This document shows positions 1 to 7,664 of a stretch of DNA of 10,261 nt, one piece after another. The first letter of the stretch is position 1. Every line of letters starts with the position of its first letter. The stretch is from Acidobacteriota bacterium. GTDB taxonomy: Bacteria > Acidobacteriota > Terriglobia > Terriglobales > Acidobacteriaceae. The notes beneath the pieces are model-generated. The model was given only the letters and a program-made list of their open reading frames with translations, was not told the DNA's origin and did no database searches. Made by a program: the position numbers and the translations under genes. The stretch covers positions 1-10,261 of the forward strand of contig JAJYAE010000148.1 in NCBI GenBank assembly GCA_021779695.1, in the 5' to 3' direction.

Positions 1-1412
1 TTGAGAAAAAGTGAGGGTGGAGCGCCGACGTTGAAAACGAGGATGTCGAGTCTTCCATCGTTATTCACATCTCCCAACGCTGTTCCCCGCCGGGATTCCA
101 ACGGGCCTGCATTTAAGCCAGTAGCGGCAGCGACCTCGCGGAACTTGCCGTTCGTCTCGTTGAGAAAAAGCTCGATGGGCTCGACAAAGGGGGGTTCGCC
201 GGGTACTCCATTGAGCAAAGTCGAGAAGTTGCCCGAGGCTATAAAAAGATCCTGCCAACCGCTGTTGTCGAAGTCTGCGAAGTTTACACCCCACTTGACG
301 AGCGGTAATGTGGGAGCGGCGATTCCGGCGCGGTCGGCAACGTCCTGAAACTCGTTGTGGCCGTCGTTGATGTACAGGCTGGCCGGCTGGCCGGCAAAAC
401 GGGTCACCACCAGGTCGAATCTGCCGTTGTGCTCCAGGTCGGCAACATCGCAGGCCATGTTTCCGAAGGTTTGTCCCATTTCGCCGTAGGCCGTGCCTGA
501 ATAGAGGCCGATATCCTCAAAGGTTCCTGTCCTTCTGTTGTGAAACAGAAAATTGCGGTATCCATCGTTAGTGACATAAAGATCGGGCCATCCATCGCCG
601 TCGAAATCTCCCCAACAGATTCCCATGCCGTGCGCCCTTTGTGTGTTCTGGACACCGGATTTGGCCGCAACCTCTTCGAAGGTTCCGTCGCCCCGATTGC
701 GGTAGAGGAAATTGGTTTCGCCCGGCATCGTGCCTGGCAGTTCGGTGAGTACGCTCTTGTATACCTTCCTTTGAGGGTCTGGAAGATGTCGGGGATCGGT
801 GGAAACATAGCGGGCAACGTAAAGATCCACAAATCCGTCACGGTCGTAGTCGGCCCAGGCGGCTCCGGCGCTAAAGCCACCGCCGCCAACACCCGCCTTT
901 GCCGTAACGTCGGAGAATCTGCAGCCACCAAGATTGTGGTAGAGCACATTGTGGCCGTATCCGGTGACATAAATATCAGGAAGACCGTCGTTGTCATAGT
1001 CGGCGACTGCAACCCCGGTGGCCCATCCCTTGGTTGTCAACCCCGCTGCTGCGGTGACGTCAGTGAAGTGCGGTGCCTTCTCGTTGCCATCCTCGCGATA
1101 GAGCGTGATCATAGGATCGCCGCCGGCAAGGTAGCGGTCGATTGAGGAATCGTTCACCACGGCAATGTCTAATTTGCCGTTGTTATCGCAATCCAGAAAG
1201 GCAACTCCTCCGCCGCTCATCGTTTCGATGACATAGCGCCGGTCGAGATTTGTGTGAGGGATAGTGCGAAGTCCAACCTGCTGCGAAACGTCTCGAAAAT
1301 GCGGCACAGAGGGTTGCGCGAGCTGTTTGGGCACGGCCGCTGCAGGAATTTGCGCGCTGAGAGTGCAGACGGAGAAGAGTAGTACGATGCACTCTGATGT
1401 TCGATTCCTCAT
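1..1412 (-). CDS. Secreted FG-GAP/VCBS repeat protein, CRTAC1-like (3' end outside window)
   Basis: An uninterrupted frame of 470 codons starts at the ATG at 1410-1412 and is still open at the left edge. The first residues (MRNRTSECIVLLFSVCTLSA, then Q) form a signal peptide, so the product is probably exported. Seven Asp-rich calcium-loop motifs of the type DxDxDGxxD follow: DCDNNGKLD (1167-1193), DYDNDGLPD (975-1001), DYDRDGFVD (825-851), DFDGDGWPD (582-608), DLEHNGRFD (414-440), DFDNSGWQD (249-275) and DVNNDGRLD (45-71). Between them lie pieces of the form 'LY-N-G-F-DVT-AGV', typical of CRTAC1/ASPIC-UnbV proteins. The family folds as an integrin-like beta-propeller; its role in Acidobacteriota is mostly unknown (surface adhesion or carbohydrate binding are guesses). 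A GGA lies five bases before the ATG. An ASPIC/UnbV domain would be expected past the edge but cannot be seen. Family call sure, function not. Confidence 0.93.
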   Translation of the reverse strand, partial: MRNRTSECIVLLFSVCTLSAQIPAAAVPKQLAQPSVPHFRDVSQQVGLRTIPHTNLDRRYVIETMSGGGVAFLDCDNNGKLDIAVVNDSSIDRYLAGGDPMITLYREDGNEKAPHFTDVTAAAGLTTKGWATGVAVADYDNDGLPDIYVTGYGHNVLYHNLGGCRFSDVTAKAGVGGGGFSAGAAWADYDRDGFVDLYVARYVSTDPRHLPDPQRKVYKSVLTELPGTMPGETNFLYRNRGDGTFEEVAAKSGVQNTQRAHGMGICWGDFDGDGWPDLYVTNDGYRNFLFHNRRTGTFEDIGLYSGTAYGEMGQTFGNMACDVADLEHNGRFDLVVTRFAGQPASLYINDGHNEFQDVADRAGIAAPTLPLVKWGVNFADFDNSGWQDLFIASGNFSTLLNGVPGEPPFVEPIELFLNETNGKFREVAAATGLNAGPLESRRGTALGDVNNDGRLDILVFNVGAPPSLFL

Positions 1413-1857
1413 CTTGTCCGGAATTCTAGCACTGCAAAGTATTGACGCTGCTGGTTGTTGTCGATGGGCACGCGCGCTTCAGCCGATACTGCTCCGCGCA
1501 GCTTGAGTTCGAATCGCTGAACACTGACGAAGTTCCGCAGACAGCGTTTCAGCGATGAGTATCTCAGGTACTGGAAGATCAAGGAGGGCAATTTCGCTGC
1601 GAGCATCCAGAGCTTTCCGGGCCTATGGAAGCTTTTTATAATCAGGACGTCGAGCAGTGGCTGGCAGAGAAACATACCGCCTCCCCGGGGCCCGAACTGG
1701 GCGAAATGGCAGTTGTTGAATTGAGAATTGGGCCAAGGAGACCATCGACTCAGGCCCACGCGTGTATGCTGAGTGTGACCGTTTAGGACGTCGATTAAAA
1801 GAAGCGAATCGCAATGCTCGCCGATGGGGCGACGAACGTCTTCGGAGGGGATTGGTG
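1413..1857. other. Divergent intergenic region without a recognisable gene
   Basis: About 445 bp separate the divergent starts of the FG-GAP gene and the YncE-like gene, so promoters for both should lie here; I could not pick a convincing -35/-10 pair. A short plus-strand frame at 1625-1786 (53 codons, starting MEAFYNQDVEQW) reads protein-like, and the same frame upstream (1507-1624) is broken only by one TGA. It may be the remnant of a small gene, but I recognise no family. No strong hairpin terminator was seen. Confidence 0.5.
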
Positions 1858-2925
1858 ATGAGAATAGGGTCTATTGTTGCCGCTGGACTGGTGGCGGCGT
1901 CCATGGTGGGCGGAGCGGCATTCGCGCAGGAGAGCGGTCCCTATAAGGTCATCCGGATTCAACTAACAGGCGGCGAGGGCGGCTGGGACTATATCACCGC
2001 GGACCCGGACGGACGACATTTGTTCGTGGCTCGTTCCGGCCCTGCGAGGCATATCGGCGTCTACAATCTCGACACGCTGGAGCGGGTTGGAGACATCCCC
2101 GACGTAAGCGCGCAAGGCGCCGAGGTGGACACGGAGACCGGCCACGGCTTCGCCACCTCCAACCCGGTGACGATGTTCGACGCGAAGACCTTCGCCGTGA
2201 TCAAAAAGATTGATACAGGTGGCCATCCCGACGGCTACCTGAACGACACGTACAATCACCACTTCTACGTGCTGAGTCACGTGGCTCCGGAGATCACGGT
2301 GTTGGACGATAAGGATGGGAGCATCCTGGGGACCATCGATATCGGCGGCGCGCCGGAACAGGCGGCGGCGGATGGGCATGGCAGGATTTACGTGGACATC
2401 GTGAACAAGGCGGCAATTGCAGTGATCGACGCCAACACGATGAAGATGGTGGGCAAATACGATTTGTCGCCGCGGAGCTCGGAGTGCGCGGGGCTGGCGC
2501 TCGACGCGCAGAACGGCATCCTGTTTGCGGCATGCCGCGAAGAGAACAACATGGTGATTCTTTCCGCAGCCGATGGGCATATCATCACCGACCTGCCGAT
2601 CGGCGAAGGGTGCGACGGGGTAACGTTCAATCCCGCAACGATGGAGGCGGCAAGTTCGCAGGGCGACGGAACCATGACGGTCATCAAGGAAGATTCGCCG
2701 ACGAGCTTCCGGGTGGAGCAGACGGTCTTTACGCCGATGGGGGCGAGGACGCACACGCTGGATCCGAAGACGGGAAATCTGTACACCATCACCTCGGAAT
2801 TCGGGCCAGTGCCGAAGACGCCTCCGGCGAACCTGCCGGCGAATGCGCCGGAATGGATGCGGAGGCCGCGGCCGCCGATGATCCCTCACTCGTTCCAGAT
2901 TCTGGTTATCGGTAAGGGCGAATAG
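1858..2925 (+). CDS. YncE-like secreted beta-propeller protein (YVTN-type repeats)
   Basis: This gene encodes 355 residues. I chose the ATG at 1858 because GGAGGGG (1844-1850) sits seven bases before it and a clean signal peptide follows (MRIGSIVAAGLVAASMVGGA, cleavage expected after AFA at residue 23). The frame is open back to 1762, but that stretch has no signal sequence. The mature part is built of beta-propeller blades with recurring pieces of the type 'D-GR-LFVA-----I-V-D--T--V--I' (for example WDYITADPDGRHLFVA and AIAVIDANTMKMVGKYDL). The C-terminus is Pro-rich before the last strand (HSFQILVIGKG). Such proteins are periplasmic or secreted; E. coli YncE binds DNA in vitro, but the role in Acidobacteriota is unknown. 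It converges with the Gp157 remnant downstream, whose open frame overlaps its last 20 bases. Confidence 0.88.
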   Translation: MRIGSIVAAGLVAASMVGGAAFAQESGPYKVIRIQLTGGEGGWDYITADPDGRHLFVARSGPARHIGVYNLDTLERVGDIPDVSAQGAEVDTETGHGFATSNPVTMFDAKTFAVIKKIDTGGHPDGYLNDTYNHHFYVLSHVAPEITVLDDKDGSILGTIDIGGAPEQAAADGHGRIYVDIVNKAAIAVIDANTMKMVGKYDLSPRSSECAGLALDAQNGILFAACREENNMVILSAADGHIITDLPIGEGCDGVTFNPATMEAASSQGDGTMTVIKEDSPTSFRVEQTVFTPMGARTHTLDPKTGNLYTITSEFGPVPKTPPANLPANAPEWMRRPRPPMIPHSFQILVIGKGE

Positions 2926-3555
2926 CTCGTCCATGCCCTGGGGTCGGTTCGGTCCCTGAACATCTTGCAAGTGACATTGACGCCAAGCGCAGGTAGTTGC
3001 CTCGGTAGACCTCGGTACCAGGAACGGCAACTTGGTTCTGAACAGCCTGTTTGATGGCCTCGTTGCCCGGTGACGTGTCCTGAATCGACGCCATGAGAGG
3101 ACGGCTGAGGTCCTCCGGCAGACTTTCGATCATCCTTTCCCACAAGGGCCCGTCAATTCGCGCCGCAACGGTTCGATGGCGCATTGGTACCGCGTCTCAT
3201 CGGTGAACCGCACTGAATCCTGGCTGTTCTTCTGAATCCGGAGAGTGAACTCTCTGCATTCAATCTTCCTCAGTTCGCGGCTCTTCAGGTAATACAGGAT
3301 CATGTAGTTCGTCTGCGTCGCCTTCCGCGCGCTGCTGCGAGCTCGTTCCTGCCAGCGGTTTGCTTCGCTCCGGCAGTACTGAGCGCGGGCCTCCATTATG
3401 CTGAGGAAGCGCCCGATCCGGTCCGCCTTTTCGCTGTGCGCCTTGCAGAACTGCTGGAATCGCTGCATCAATCCGGCCGAAGCCTCCCCGCGGCTCTCGA
3501 TCTCTTCTTCGATCTCGTGGAGAAGAGTGTCGAGCTCGCGATCGATTTCGAACAA
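2906..3555 (-). pseudogene. Siphovirus Gp157-family protein, frameshifted
   Basis: The first part (3555 to about 3190) starts at a TTG (LFEIDRELDTLL) and has a charged, coiled-coil-like N-terminus (EIEEEIESRGEASAGLMQRF) followed by REFTLRIQKNSQDSVRFTDE. The latter matches the Gp157 core, in which a 'TxxIxKNPxSVxIxDE'-like strand follows the helices. The rest of the domain continues in another frame (3184 down to about 2984): MRHRTVAARIDGPLWERMIE, then SLPEDL, NEAIKQA and RGNYLRLA. Joining the frames near 3186-3195 needs one extra base and restores a continuous protein of normal family order. As read, the first frame ends at 3130 after about 20 unrelated residues. The second frame runs past the domain end into the YncE gene. 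Gp157 is a phage-derived protein linked to phage resistance in Streptococcus phage Sfi21; its biochemical role is unclear. No other phage genes adjoin it. No ATG or GTG start exists upstream before the stop at about 3619-3621, so TTG is the best start. Confidence 0.75.
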
Positions 3556-4159
3556 TGAATACTCTCGTGCTATCGATGCAACGATAACCCCCTGCTGAGT
3601 GAAATGCCGATGCCCTTATGAGTCGCGCGTGATGGTGCACTCCACGAATTTTGCTCGACTGATTTTTTGAGATTCAGAGTTGCAGACTTGTTCTCCGCAT
3701 CAGACAGGTAGCAACCTGAAAATCGGATGGACCGACTCTTGGCCGCCACGCTTGCACGCGCGCGCTGCTCAGTACGCAGATGGCGGTGAGTATGTGCGCC
3801 TTACGGTGTTGTTTGTGCCAAACAGAGTCACTCTCTGGTAATGCTTCCATGTCGAAGATGAACGGCATGGAGCACGGTCGTAGGGTTCAGACCCCTGGAA
3901 CTAAGCAGATCTCCATTCCGGGCAACTGCAGCTATCGAATCTGCATGCATAACGACCCTGTGCTTCTGCCATTCCCTCCGGATCAGCTTGCCGTGCAGGT
4001 TGTCCTGTTTGCAATGACTGGCCATTCAGGCTGGGAAATCTCGCCGGATCCTGGCTGACCTCGGGCTGCTGCATTGCACCGTGGCGTCGAGTTGCTTTAT
4101 CGTCGCACTCAATGGCCGACAGATACAGCACGCGAAGGCTTCATTAGAATGGAATCTAC
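3556..4159. other. About 600 bp with no recognisable gene
   Basis: This stretch lies between the Gp157 remnant (minus) and the CLC gene (plus) and must hold the promoters of both. Open frames here are short (under about 95 codons), overlap on both strands and resemble no family I know. A fragment GGTTCAGACCCC near 3883-3894 looks T-arm-like, but no acceptor stem or anticodon arm fits around it. I see no repeats or strong terminator. Confidence 0.5.
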
Positions 4160-5548
4160 ATGCCGACACCCGCCGCCAAGAACAGCGAAGCTATCCCCAC
4201 CACTCTGGCGAGCCCCGGCGCACTGAGATTCTGGCTGGCGGTTTGCTTAATTGGCGTTACGACGGGTCTGGCAGCCGCAGCCCTGACCCGACTGCTTGAG
4301 TTGGTTCAGCACATTGCATGGCGTGGATCCGGCACGAACATACTTGCCGCCGCGCGTGGTGCCAGTGCGTCGAGACACATCGCTATTCTCCTCGCCGCAG
4401 CCATCCTGACCGGCCTTGGGCAAGTTATTCTCAAACAGCTCTCAAGTGGCAACGGCATCGATACGACTGCGGCGATTTGGTTCTATGCCGGCCGCATGCC
4501 GGCCTTGCGAACACTGGGCAGCGCTGTGTTGTCCATTTTCGCGGTCGCGATGGGCGCATCCATGGGACGCGAAGGTGCACCCAAGCAGGCCGGAGCTGTC
4601 TTCGCAAACATCTTCTCCGATACCGGAAAACTCTCCGATGAACAGCGACAGTTGCTCGTCGCCTGTGGTGCGGGAGCGGGCATGGGAGCGGCGTATGGCG
4701 TTCCACTTGGCGGCGCGCTCTTCGCGTTGGAGGTGATGCGCGGCAAGCTGGCCTTACGCTTCGTTCTGCCGGCACTGCTTGCTTCGTTGATCGCCACCGG
4801 GGTCTCCTGGGTGGCTCTGCCGAATGCGCCGACTTACCTCATCGCCTCCTTCCCGCTTTCGGCCTCCGTGATCGTGTGGGCGATTGCGACAGCTCCGGTC
4901 TTCGCGTTCGCTTCCATCCTCTACGTGCGGCTCGTCCGCTGGGCCGACAAGGGTAAGCCGCGCGGATGGCAGCGATTCATAGCTCCTGGAGTCGTCCTCG
5001 GGCTGTTGGGAGCGGTCTCCGTGCGCTATCCGGAGTTACTCGGCAACGGCAAGGACCTTTCCCAGTTGCTTTTCACTGCCCAGGTTGGACTGCCGCTGTT
5101 GCTGCCTCTACTGCTGCTGAAGCCGCTGGCCACTATCCTGTGCATGCGCAGCGGCGTACCTGGCGGCTTGTTCACGCCCTCTCTCACATTTGGAGCTCTC
5201 CTGGGTGCTGCGGTGGGTTACGCGTGGAGCGCGATGTGGCCGGGCGTGCCTCTTGGGTTCTTCGCGTTGCTTGGGGCTGGCGCTGTTCTGTCCGCTACCA
5301 CGCAGGGGCCGATCTCGGCCGTTGTCCTGATGCTGGAGCTTACCGGCAGAGACAGGTCCTTCGTTCTGCCGCTGATTTTAGTCGCTGCCCTCTCGGCGCT
5401 GATCTCCCGTTCCGTTGAGCCCCGTTCGATCTACGATGCGCGCCTGAGCGACGAGCAGATCGCATCCAGACAAACTATGCGCGAGCAGGAGTCCGACCAG
5501 ATCGGCGTTCCACAATCGTTATCCGTTGGGGAAAAGCCGCCAAGTTGA
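4160..5548 (+). CDS. CLC-family chloride channel/transporter
   Basis: This gene encodes 462 residues, the usual length for a bacterial CLC without CBS domains, in the inner membrane. The ATG at 4160 is the only one after the in-frame TAG at 4145; GGAA lies five bases before it. The signature blocks are all visible. GNGID (residues 97-101) stands where E. coli ClcA has GSGIP. GREGA (136-140) carries the gating glutamate E138 followed by KQAGAVFANIF. GGLFTP (335-340) is the GxFxP ion-binding loop. Y425 may correspond to the pore tyrosine. About ten or more hydrophobic helices fill the chain, with polar termini. In GGALFALEVMRG, E191-V192 align with E202-E203 of E. coli ClcA, so the internal proton glutamate is Val, as in channel-type CLCs. 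Function as an anion channel or an uncoupled transporter is inferred. It stands alone, with IS debris downstream. Confidence 0.93.
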   Translation: MPTPAAKNSEAIPTTLASPGALRFWLAVCLIGVTTGLAAAALTRLLELVQHIAWRGSGTNILAAARGASASRHIAILLAAAILTGLGQVILKQLSSGNGIDTTAAIWFYAGRMPALRTLGSAVLSIFAVAMGASMGREGAPKQAGAVFANIFSDTGKLSDEQRQLLVACGAGAGMGAAYGVPLGGALFALEVMRGKLALRFVLPALLASLIATGVSWVALPNAPTYLIASFPLSASVIVWAIATAPVFAFASILYVRLVRWADKGKPRGWQRFIAPGVVLGLLGAVSVRYPELLGNGKDLSQLLFTAQVGLPLLLPLLLLKPLATILCMRSGVPGGLFTPSLTFGALLGAAVGYAWSAMWPGVPLGFFALLGAGAVLSATTQGPISAVVLMLELTGRDRSFVLPLILVAALSALISRSVEPRSIYDARLSDEQIASRQTMREQESDQIGVPQSLSVGEKPPS

Positions 5549-5769
5549 GCTGCCTTGCTGGAGCGAGCGGCGTTCGTGATTCCTCATCCAGCCTCCTCGC
5601 GAGCAAATCTCAACGAACGATCTCCGCCGAGCTACTTGTTCACTGATACCCGGGATCCGGCCCAGTCACCGGCGATGCTGACCTTGGGAGAGTCTTCGCC
5701 TTGCCCAAGTGGGGCCAGCTGGGCCGCCCCGCCTGCTTTTCAACAAAAGCCTGGTATGTAGTTTTTCTT
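5549..5769. other. Spacer between CLC gene and IS remnant
   Basis: About 220 bp lie between the CLC stop and the start of recognisable IS3 sequence. No gene, clear terminal inverted repeat or target duplication could be identified. A small hairpin-like CTTTT-caac-AAAAG lies near 5739-5752, but it is too weak to call a terminator. Confidence 0.4.
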
Positions 5770-6030
5770 CTGAAGAAGCGCTTTTCAGTAGAGCAGATTG
5801 TTGGTGTTCTGAAGCAGGCCGAAGTGGGAGTGCCCGTCGTTGAGGTCATCCGCAAAGCCGGGATCAGCGAACAGACCTTCTACCGCTGGAAGGAGCAGTA
5901 CGTCGGCCTGGAATCGGACCAGGTCCGGGAGATGAAGCAACCGCAGGACGAGAACGGCCGTCTGAAGCAGCTGGTGGCCGAGCTTAGCCTGGATAAGACG
6001 ATGCTCCAGGATGTGCTGTCAAAAAGTGGT
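5770..6030 (+). pseudogene. IS3-family transposase OrfA remnant (IS407-like)
   Basis: The frame LKKRFSVEQIVGVLKQAEVG continues through a helix-turn-helix (VIRKAGISEQTFYRWKEQY) and a leucine-zipper-like stretch (ENGRLKQLVAEL, then SLDKTMLQDVLSK). This is the whole OrfA of an IS407-group IS3 element, which binds the element ends. The usual ATG before KKRF is CTG here (5770-5772), so the native start is lost; the open frame can only begin at an unrelated TTG at 5701. OrfA of this group normally ends in SKKW at an A-rich run used for frameshifting into OrfB. Here the run is AAAAAG (6021-6026), the reading turns to SKSG, and IS similarity stops at about 6030. No OrfB, with its DDE catalytic domain, follows. 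The element is dead. Confidence 0.85.
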
Positions 6031-6299
6031 ATAGCCGTCGCGGCGCCGGAGTCCACAGCCAAGCAAGACAGCGAGAATTGCACGGTCCCTTTTTCCTTTC
6101 AGAGTGTCGGGCGCTGGCGATTGCCAAAGCCTACGGGCTTCCTCGGCGGTTAGCCAGTTTCCCAGCCTCACACCCAGCTTCTTGGCGCCTTTCACTCGTC
6201 GCATTCCGGCGGCAAGTTCGAGCTGAGCAGGCCAGCGCCTGCAGCCTCATAGGCAAGTCTCTGCACTGCCGCGAGCCGTGGGTTGAGGCGTCGCCCGTT
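6019..6299 (-). pseudogene. Tyrosine recombinase (phage integrase) fragment, frameshifted and truncated
   Basis: Read on the minus strand, NPRLAAVQRLAYEAAGAGLL (about 6285-6225, one frame) continues in another frame as LAAGMRRVKGAKKLGVRLGN, WLTAEEARRLW, then GKRDRAILAVLLGCGLRRR (to about 6040). This is the end of the core-binding domain and the start of the catalytic domain of an XerC/D-like integrase. GLRRR contains the first catalytic Arg; the later His-x-x-Arg and the Tyr nucleophile are absent because the homology ends at about 6037, against the IS3 remnant. The frame then runs into antisense orfA and stops at 6019-6021. The two halves need a one-base correction near 6218-6228. No start and no ends are present, so the piece is non-functional. 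Confidence 0.75.
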
Positions 6300-6416
6300 C
6301 TAGGTCAACTTGAAGGCCTGCACATGGGCACGGGCCGGCGCTGAATGAATCGCCCCGGTTTCAACACGCATCACAGAGTTCTCCGAATCAGATGCCGACG
6401 ATGTGGCCAACGAATC

Positions 6417-7664
6417 TCACCCGCAGACATCAATCCTTTGCTCGAAGAAGCTTTGCTCCATCGAGTTGCGCGCCAACTTCAGCGCAGAAGCAAAGTGCAT
6501 GCGCGCAGCTTCTTTGTTCTGCATGTGAAGCTCAAGTTCGCCGAGTGCGGCGTAATAGAACGGATAGTTGGCGAGGCGCTCCGAGTCCTCGATTGCATGG
6601 ATTTCGTCCAATCCGCGCTGTGGTCCTTCGTGCTGTGAAATGGCAATTGCCCTATTGAGGGCAACGACCGGGGAAGGTCGAATCGCCGACAACTGGTCAT
6701 AGAACGAAACGATCATCGCCCAGTCGGTGTCTTCCGTCCGCAGCGGTGAAGTATGAGCCCATGCGATCGCAGCTTCAATGTGATAGTCCGTAAGCTCGGC
6801 GCCGTTTGCAGAAAGTTCCAGCAACCGCTGGCCCTCTTGCGCGAGTGCTTGATCAAACTGCGACCGGTCCTGATCTCCTAGCGCAGCCAGTCTTCCAGAA
6901 ACGTGGCGCCGGGCCGGCAATCGCGCTGCATTCAGGCACATGAGAGCGGCGAGAGCGTACGTGGAGGGCGTTGCTCCCAATGGGTTCTTCAAGAGGATTG
7001 ACGCAAGCCGCATACTCTCGCGGCAGAGATCGGCTCGAACTGCGGATTCCGGCGACGCGCCGTGATAGCCTTCGTTGAAGAGCAGGTAAAGAGCACGTTG
7101 AACCGCGGCCAGGCGCCGGGCAAAGTCGTCTGCACCTGAAATATCGAACAGTTTTCTGGATCGGGCAAGCACATTCTTGGAGCGTGTAATGCGCTTCTCA
7201 ATGGCGGCGTGACTGCTCACGAACGCGTTTGCGATCTCGTCCACGCTGAACCCACACAGGATGTTCAGGATGAGGCTGATTTGGCCCTCTTCCGGCAATT
7301 GCGGGTTGCAACACGAAAACATCATTCGCAACTCGTCGTCTTTGATGGCTTCCGGTCCGAACTCTGCTTCGACCGTGGGCGCCAAGGTCCACTCGCTTTC
7401 AAGTTGGCGAGTTATTTCGGGCGCAAAGGTCCTGGCGGTTCGCTCGCGGCGCAGAACATCAAGCGCGCGATTCTTGGCCGTGGTCATCAGCCAACCCGAA
7501 GGATTCTCCGGCATCCCACGGAACTTCCAGACATCGAGCGCCCGGCAGAAGGCGTCCTGGACCACGTCTTCTGCCAGACCGAGATTGTGGACTCCGAAGA
7601 TGCGCGTCAGGGTGGCGACCATCCGCCCCGCTTCGTGCCGGAATAGATGTTCACTCGGTTCCAT
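6417..7664 (-). CDS. ECF42-type RNA polymerase sigma factor with TPR-like C-terminal extension
   Basis: The product has 415 residues, about twice a standard ECF sigma factor. Region 2 lies at about residues 8-75 (FRHEAGRMVATLTRI, then AEDVVQDAFCRALDVWKF and NPSGWLMTTAKNRALDVLRR). Region 4 is at about 110-165 (ISLILNILCGFSVDEIANAF, then ITRSKN). The remaining 240 residues form the helical extension typical of ECF42 (ALYLLFNEGYHGA, AALMCLNAARLPARR, HIEAAIAWAHT, YDQLSAIRPSPVVALNRAIA, FYYAALGELEL), which has TPR-like repeats. This extension is thought to be needed for activity in place of an anti-sigma factor. The ATG (7662-7664) overlaps the DGPF stop as TAATG, so translation is probably coupled. 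Its targets are expected to be its own operon with DGPF and SRPBCC/VOC-type genes. Intact and confidently assigned. Confidence 0.93.
   Translation of the reverse strand: MEPSEHLFRHEAGRMVATLTRIFGVHNLGLAEDVVQDAFCRALDVWKFRGMPENPSGWLMTTAKNRALDVLRRERTARTFAPEITRQLESEWTLAPTVEAEFGPEAIKDDELRMMFSCCNPQLPEEGQISLILNILCGFSVDEIANAFVSSHAAIEKRITRSKNVLARSRKLFDISGADDFARRLAAVQRALYLLFNEGYHGASPESAVRADLCRESMRLASILLKNPLGATPSTYALAALMCLNAARLPARRHVSGRLAALGDQDRSQFDQALAQEGQRLLELSANGAELTDYHIEAAIAWAHTSPLRTEDTDWAMIVSFYDQLSAIRPSPVVALNRAIAISQHEGPQRGLDEIHAIEDSERLANYPFYYAALGELELHMQNKEAARMHFASALKLARNSMEQSFFEQRIDVCG

Noticed and set aside
376..396. CTGGCCGG tandem repeat
   Set aside because: Only two copies, inside the FG-GAP coding sequence; explained by codon use.
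540..1145. Long plus-strand open frame (201 codons) over the left-hand gene
   Set aside because: It is antisense to the FG-GAP protein, whose own minus-strand frame is open throughout and has seven family motifs.
1762..1857. Longer N-terminus for the YncE-like protein starting at 1762
   Set aside because: The added 32 residues have no signal sequence. The ATG at 1858 has a good ribosome site and is directly followed by a signal peptide.
1963..3030. 355-codon minus-strand open frame over the YncE-like gene
   Set aside because: It is very rich in Arg, His and Val, has no known motif and mirrors the codons of the sense gene, which has a signal peptide and ribosome site.
3130..3197. Programmed frameshift in the Gp157 gene
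   Set aside because: There is no slippery heptamer at the joint, and the family is not known for frameshifting. Mutation or sequence error is simpler.
3883..3894. T-arm-like GGTTCAGACCCC suggesting a tRNA
   Set aside because: No matching acceptor, D or anticodon arms can be folded around it.
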